DNA of 64,000 nt, from the NCBI RefSeq assembly GCF_014839805.1, contig NC_051139.1, positions 1,488,001-1,552,000 of the forward strand, given 5' to 3'. The position numbers and the translations under genes are program-made. Below are positions 60,301 to 64,000 of this stretch, piece by piece. A model generated the notes under the pieces. The model was not told the DNA's origin. It did no database searches and saw only the letters and a program-made list of their open reading frames with translations. The stretch is from Manduca sexta. Taxonomy: Eukaryota; Arthropoda; Insecta; Lepidoptera; Sphingidae. Position 1 is the stretch's first letter; the number at the start of each line of letters is the position of its first letter.

Positions 60301-61776
60301 GAGCTTAAAAATAACTATCAGGCTAACGATTAACGGTTACTTACATAAATTCGACAAAGTATCAGTCGCTTTCGCGCCGTCATAATACGGGACCAGCAAT
60401 ACGCATGTCCGACGCGCACTTTACACGATTTTTAACTTGTAACGTAATATTTAAGATTTACTGTTCGCAGCGTGCGCACTTTTACGTCCCGATGATATTT
60501 CTAATGGGACCGCGGCAAAGCGTTCAGTATTCATTTTAATGTCTTTAACGCTACAGAAATTACTCGCCCCGCTGCGGAGCGACGTTAAACGCTTTTTATA
60601 TTTTCCGAATGAAATTTTCCGCGTGAGTTATTGTCAACGTTTTGCAATACACTAGCGGGAGATGGGGCATAAATGGCCTGTGATGTAAGTGTTTAATTTC
60701 GTGTGCTATGTTTTTTATTGATGTGGGGGACAATAATGTAATGGGCCTTTGTAAAAATGTAGTTAACCTTAATATTTAATCAAAATAAATATAATGAAAC
60801 ATAATATGTAATAATAAAAGAAGATATAAAATATACAGCGACACAGCCAGTATAAATGTTAGGTTTAGTTTGTAGATTTTTTTATGTTCATATGTAAGCA
60901 CTAACCTTTAATGTACTTCAATTGGGGTATGAAATTTCTGTACAACATAAAACACCGTGATCTTACATAGCCTTCTCTTATATAGAAGGTATGCACATCG
61001 TTTAATGGCGCGAATATTACATCCTATTACCATAATTAATGTATTGGGTGTTAAAAACTTTGTAAGTGCATGGTATCATCTTTCGTTCAATCTGCATTGT
61101 TATGAGCTATAAAAAGACATTGTAAATTGTTAAAACTTTGATGTCATAATTAAATTATCACTGAAAAGTTTGAGGCAATCAAAGTCGTATTAAAGATAAA
61201 ATTTTACACCAGTAATGTAAAATTCTTTCCTTTCAGTTTTTATTCGACCTTGACCCCAGAGTTTATTCGTTAGCACCAAATCCCCTCACGGCTTAAATGT
61301 AAATGATAAGGAATATTGGAGCAGGTGCCGTCTCAGACATGTCAATAAATAACGTCTAATAAACCCGCCGTACGAGTAACACGGAATAATATGATTCGAC
61401 GAGACGCGATGGAGGAATTTGCCCCATTTTCCCCAACGACCCGTGAGATATTGTTTAAATTCTGAGCGCGGAATGCCAGTAATTCATAATTTGTTTATGT
61501 TTATACGTTCATAATGGTGCTATTTGTTTTGTATAAACTGGGAGGGGCAGGTGGGATAAATGGCACAGCCTTCTGTTTTTTTATTTTTATGACCAGGTGA
61601 GTAGATTGCTCGCCTGACAATAGGTAAGGACAGAGTTTGGTCTTGACCTGCTGGTTTGATAAAAGTTTTAATGATGGAACAGCTTCGAAGATTTTTAATT
61701 ACAAGCAACTAAGAATAAGTTGATGATCAATAGTTCCCACCCTTCGCATAAAAAGCCCAATAGTTTACGTAGGACA

Positions 61777-61942
61777 CAGTGGCTAAGGGTCCATATAACA
61801 CGATTCCTGCCGTCTTGTCTTCTGTGTATAATTTATGTAGAATCTAATTATCTTTATAAAGATTTGCAGACCGCATTTATGCATATTAGTATATATATGT
61901 GGTGTTGGGTTTCCTTTCGGAAAATTTCACCTTTGGGCACTT
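61777..61942. mobile_element. hAT-like MITE, 166 bp
   Basis: Starts CAGTGGCTAAGGGTCCATAT and ends TTTCACCTTTGGGCACTT. The flanks GTAGGACA (61769-61776) and GTAGGAGA (61943-61950) match at 7 of 8 bases, a clear 8-bp target duplication. Confidence 0.75.
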
Positions 61943-63957
61943 GTAGGAGACCATACTTACGCCCACTAACTGTACATTACCCGTAGTATAATGAGGTCTA
62001 AAGTACATTTTCTTTTTAATGAATGTTTTAAATATAAGGCAGCAGTTGTTATTAACTGTGTCTGACTTCAGAAGATTACCGATTTTTTGCTCGACGGATG
62101 GTTAAATAAATTATCTTTTATGGGATTGTTACGGAATTACCAGGCCAATGTGAAATGTTTTCTGAGATGATCAGCCGTTTGCAGATCAGGGAGTCGCTTT
62201 GTTTTCTGTCTGTGTGAGGTTTTATTTACGTTATTTCAAATTATTGTGTAGTTTTATTATTAATTGTGTAGTTTTGATTTTGGATTTGAAAAACTATGTT
62301 TTAATGCCAAAGGTACATTTTTTTAGTGCTAGTGACCTTATGGTCCGTTATTATCTAGGCAGCAATGAATTCGAGACATTTTGGAGATTCCGGCAATCTT
62401 TGACCACTCAAAATGTAAGAGCAAAGTACGTATCCAAGGATACTGTCAGCCGTGCCGATTTGTGTTCAATTTTTTTTATTAATTTATTTAATACGCTTTA
62501 TATATAAATGGTATAAAGGCGCACTTAATGCATATTTCGACTGTAAACAAATCTACGGCGTTTATGTTTGTGCAATATATTTTCCTTATTGGTTGGTATA
62601 GTTAAGTAATTCAGTAGTTTTGAAAGTGGGGAAGCACCCCAGTGATATCAATCGCTCTTCGCCATTTATCTTGATAGAGTCGATCGAGGGATTTTGATAG
62701 TCATTGTGGATAGTGGGGTGCTTATATTCCCCTGTCTATTCTTATACATGTTCAAGTTTATCACAGGATATTAAGCGTGGTTTAATATCTCAGAGAGGAG
62801 CTCTGTGCATATTGGTTTTTAATGTTAGTATTCACAGAAAGAAATAAATGCTGATAAGTAGATAAGCTGTGGGCCTCTTATATAGGCCGAAATAAATGCC
62901 TGTAATCCCAGGCATTGCTGATCTTTACTACTTTGTTAAGGGATTAGGGAGCGAGCACGTGCTGGAGTTACGATCTAGAATTGTAAGGCTCATGACGATT
63001 TAAAAGATTTTACATATATAAAACTTTTTTATGATTATTTATGGATTAATATTAAGTTTTTCGAATTCAACAAAATCTGCCGGTAATTTGTTTTATTGAC
63101 TCCAATTTTCACGCAACGATAAATCGAAATGTTAATTTGCAACGAGCATTAATATCTGGGTAATGTAAAATTGTATTAACCCAATTAGTTCACATGCATA
63201 ATGTATACGAAACGGTTTGGTTGCGTTGTTAACATTGTAGCAGGGTGCTAATTGAGCGTTCTATTAGCTCCAAATCTAAAATAGATATTGCATTGCAAAG
63301 TTGACACTGATAATGAACCGTTGAATTATTTGTAGATCGAAAGTGTGAGATACTTAAATACCTATTTTAATAAGGTAATAAATAATTTATAAGAAGGTAT
63401 TTAAAGGAGATCAATATGCCGAATGAGAGCTTTGATTGTTCAAGACATCAAGAAGAATAAATAAGATGTTCTTAAATACGTTAGTCATTATCAATGGCAC
63501 GTAAATTAAATAAAATCAATATACCACTTGTGTTTTATTATTCGTGATGCTATATCAACCATGGAACTTTAGTTTTCATGTAGCCATTAATATTTAGTAC
63601 CGTATATTAATACGCAAGTGTACCGAGCAAATGTCTCGTTCATTACTATTGTGTTTGAATACTAAACGTTTTGAATATACGCTGCCATGTCTAGTGTCGG
63701 ATCTGTCGGCGGCAGCTAGGGTTGGCACTTTGGAAAAAATATATGTCATGTTGTAAAATATTTGTTGTTTCAATTGAAGTGTATTTAAATGTTTTAGTAC
63801 ACAGTACTTAAGTGTATTTCAATAAGGTGCTTTTTAAACTACTTGTAAAATCTAGTTTCTTGAATAAAATGAGATAGGTAGATTTAAAATTTCGTAACGT
63901 ATTTCTAATACGTAACGAATGTTTAGAATTGTCATGTTTAAATATTTTATACTCGAT

Positions 63958-63960
<3 letters not shown>

Positions 63961-64000
<40 letters not shown>
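63961..64000. repeat. (TA)n microsatellite at window edge
   Basis: Twenty uninterrupted TA units run to the last base; the true length is unknown because the window ends. Confidence 0.9.

Larger units (their letters stand above)
49513..64000. other. 14.5-kb stretch without recognised coding sequence
   Basis: Open frames here are short, lack family resemblance and are not framed by convincing splice signals. Contents recognised: repeat fragments at about 52367-53060, an RTE tail at 54780-54925, a family D fragment at 57234-57295, a hAT-like MITE at 61777-61942 and a terminal (TA)n. It may be intron, intergenic or regulatory sequence. Confidence 0.5.

Noticed and set aside
1..64000. CRISPR arrays, bacterial operons, phage or viral genes
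   Set aside because: None seen. The regular repeat at 3.9-5.0 kb is a tRNA array, not a CRISPR, and the gene structure is clearly eukaryotic.

Overview
The window looks like nuclear DNA of a moth or butterfly. It is AT-rich, its genes carry many short exons with GT-AG introns, and it holds several repeat families that I associate with Lepidoptera (tRNA-derived SINEs, RTE tails ending in ATG/CAT triplets, TTAA- and hAT-type MITEs). No bacterial, viral or organellar gene was seen. All gene models were built by hand from splice signals, reading phase and family resemblance; none has transcript support here.

Layout. (1) About 0.85-17.9 kb, minus strand: four small two-exon genes for secreted low-complexity proteins (Pro/His-rich, Ser/Gly-rich and two Gly-rich paralogs). 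Each has a signal-peptide exon, a phase-1 intron and one repetitive exon, and shared motifs suggest one silk- or cuticle-like family. A tandem array of six intact tRNA-Phe(GAA) genes plus one broken copy lies at 3.9-5.0 kb. (2) About 18.5-40.35 kb, plus strand: one 32-exon gene for a full-length ABCA-type transporter of about 1,690 residues. Its reading frame is continuous and every splice phase fits, but the ATP-binding motifs of both nucleotide-binding domains are largely destroyed. A second tRNA-Phe cluster (three genes) sits antisense in intron 5, and hAT-like MITEs occupy other introns. (3) 43.0-44.7 kb, minus strand: BORCS8, a subunit of the lysosome-positioning BORC complex. (4) 45.9-48.5 kb, plus strand: a membrane-anchored short-chain dehydrogenase/reductase that has lost the YxxxK catalytic pair. 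(5) 48.5-64 kb: no coding gene found; one possible 5' untranslated exon near 49.5 kb and scattered repeats, so this may be a long first intron.

The most unusual content is the ABCA protein that keeps its architecture while losing ATP-binding motifs, followed a few kilobases away by an SDR with a dismantled active site. Other notable items are two almost identical 356/357-bp palindromic TTAA elements, a hAT-like MITE family with visible 8-bp target duplications, and a promoter block shared by the two Gly-rich genes that includes a forkhead-like core.
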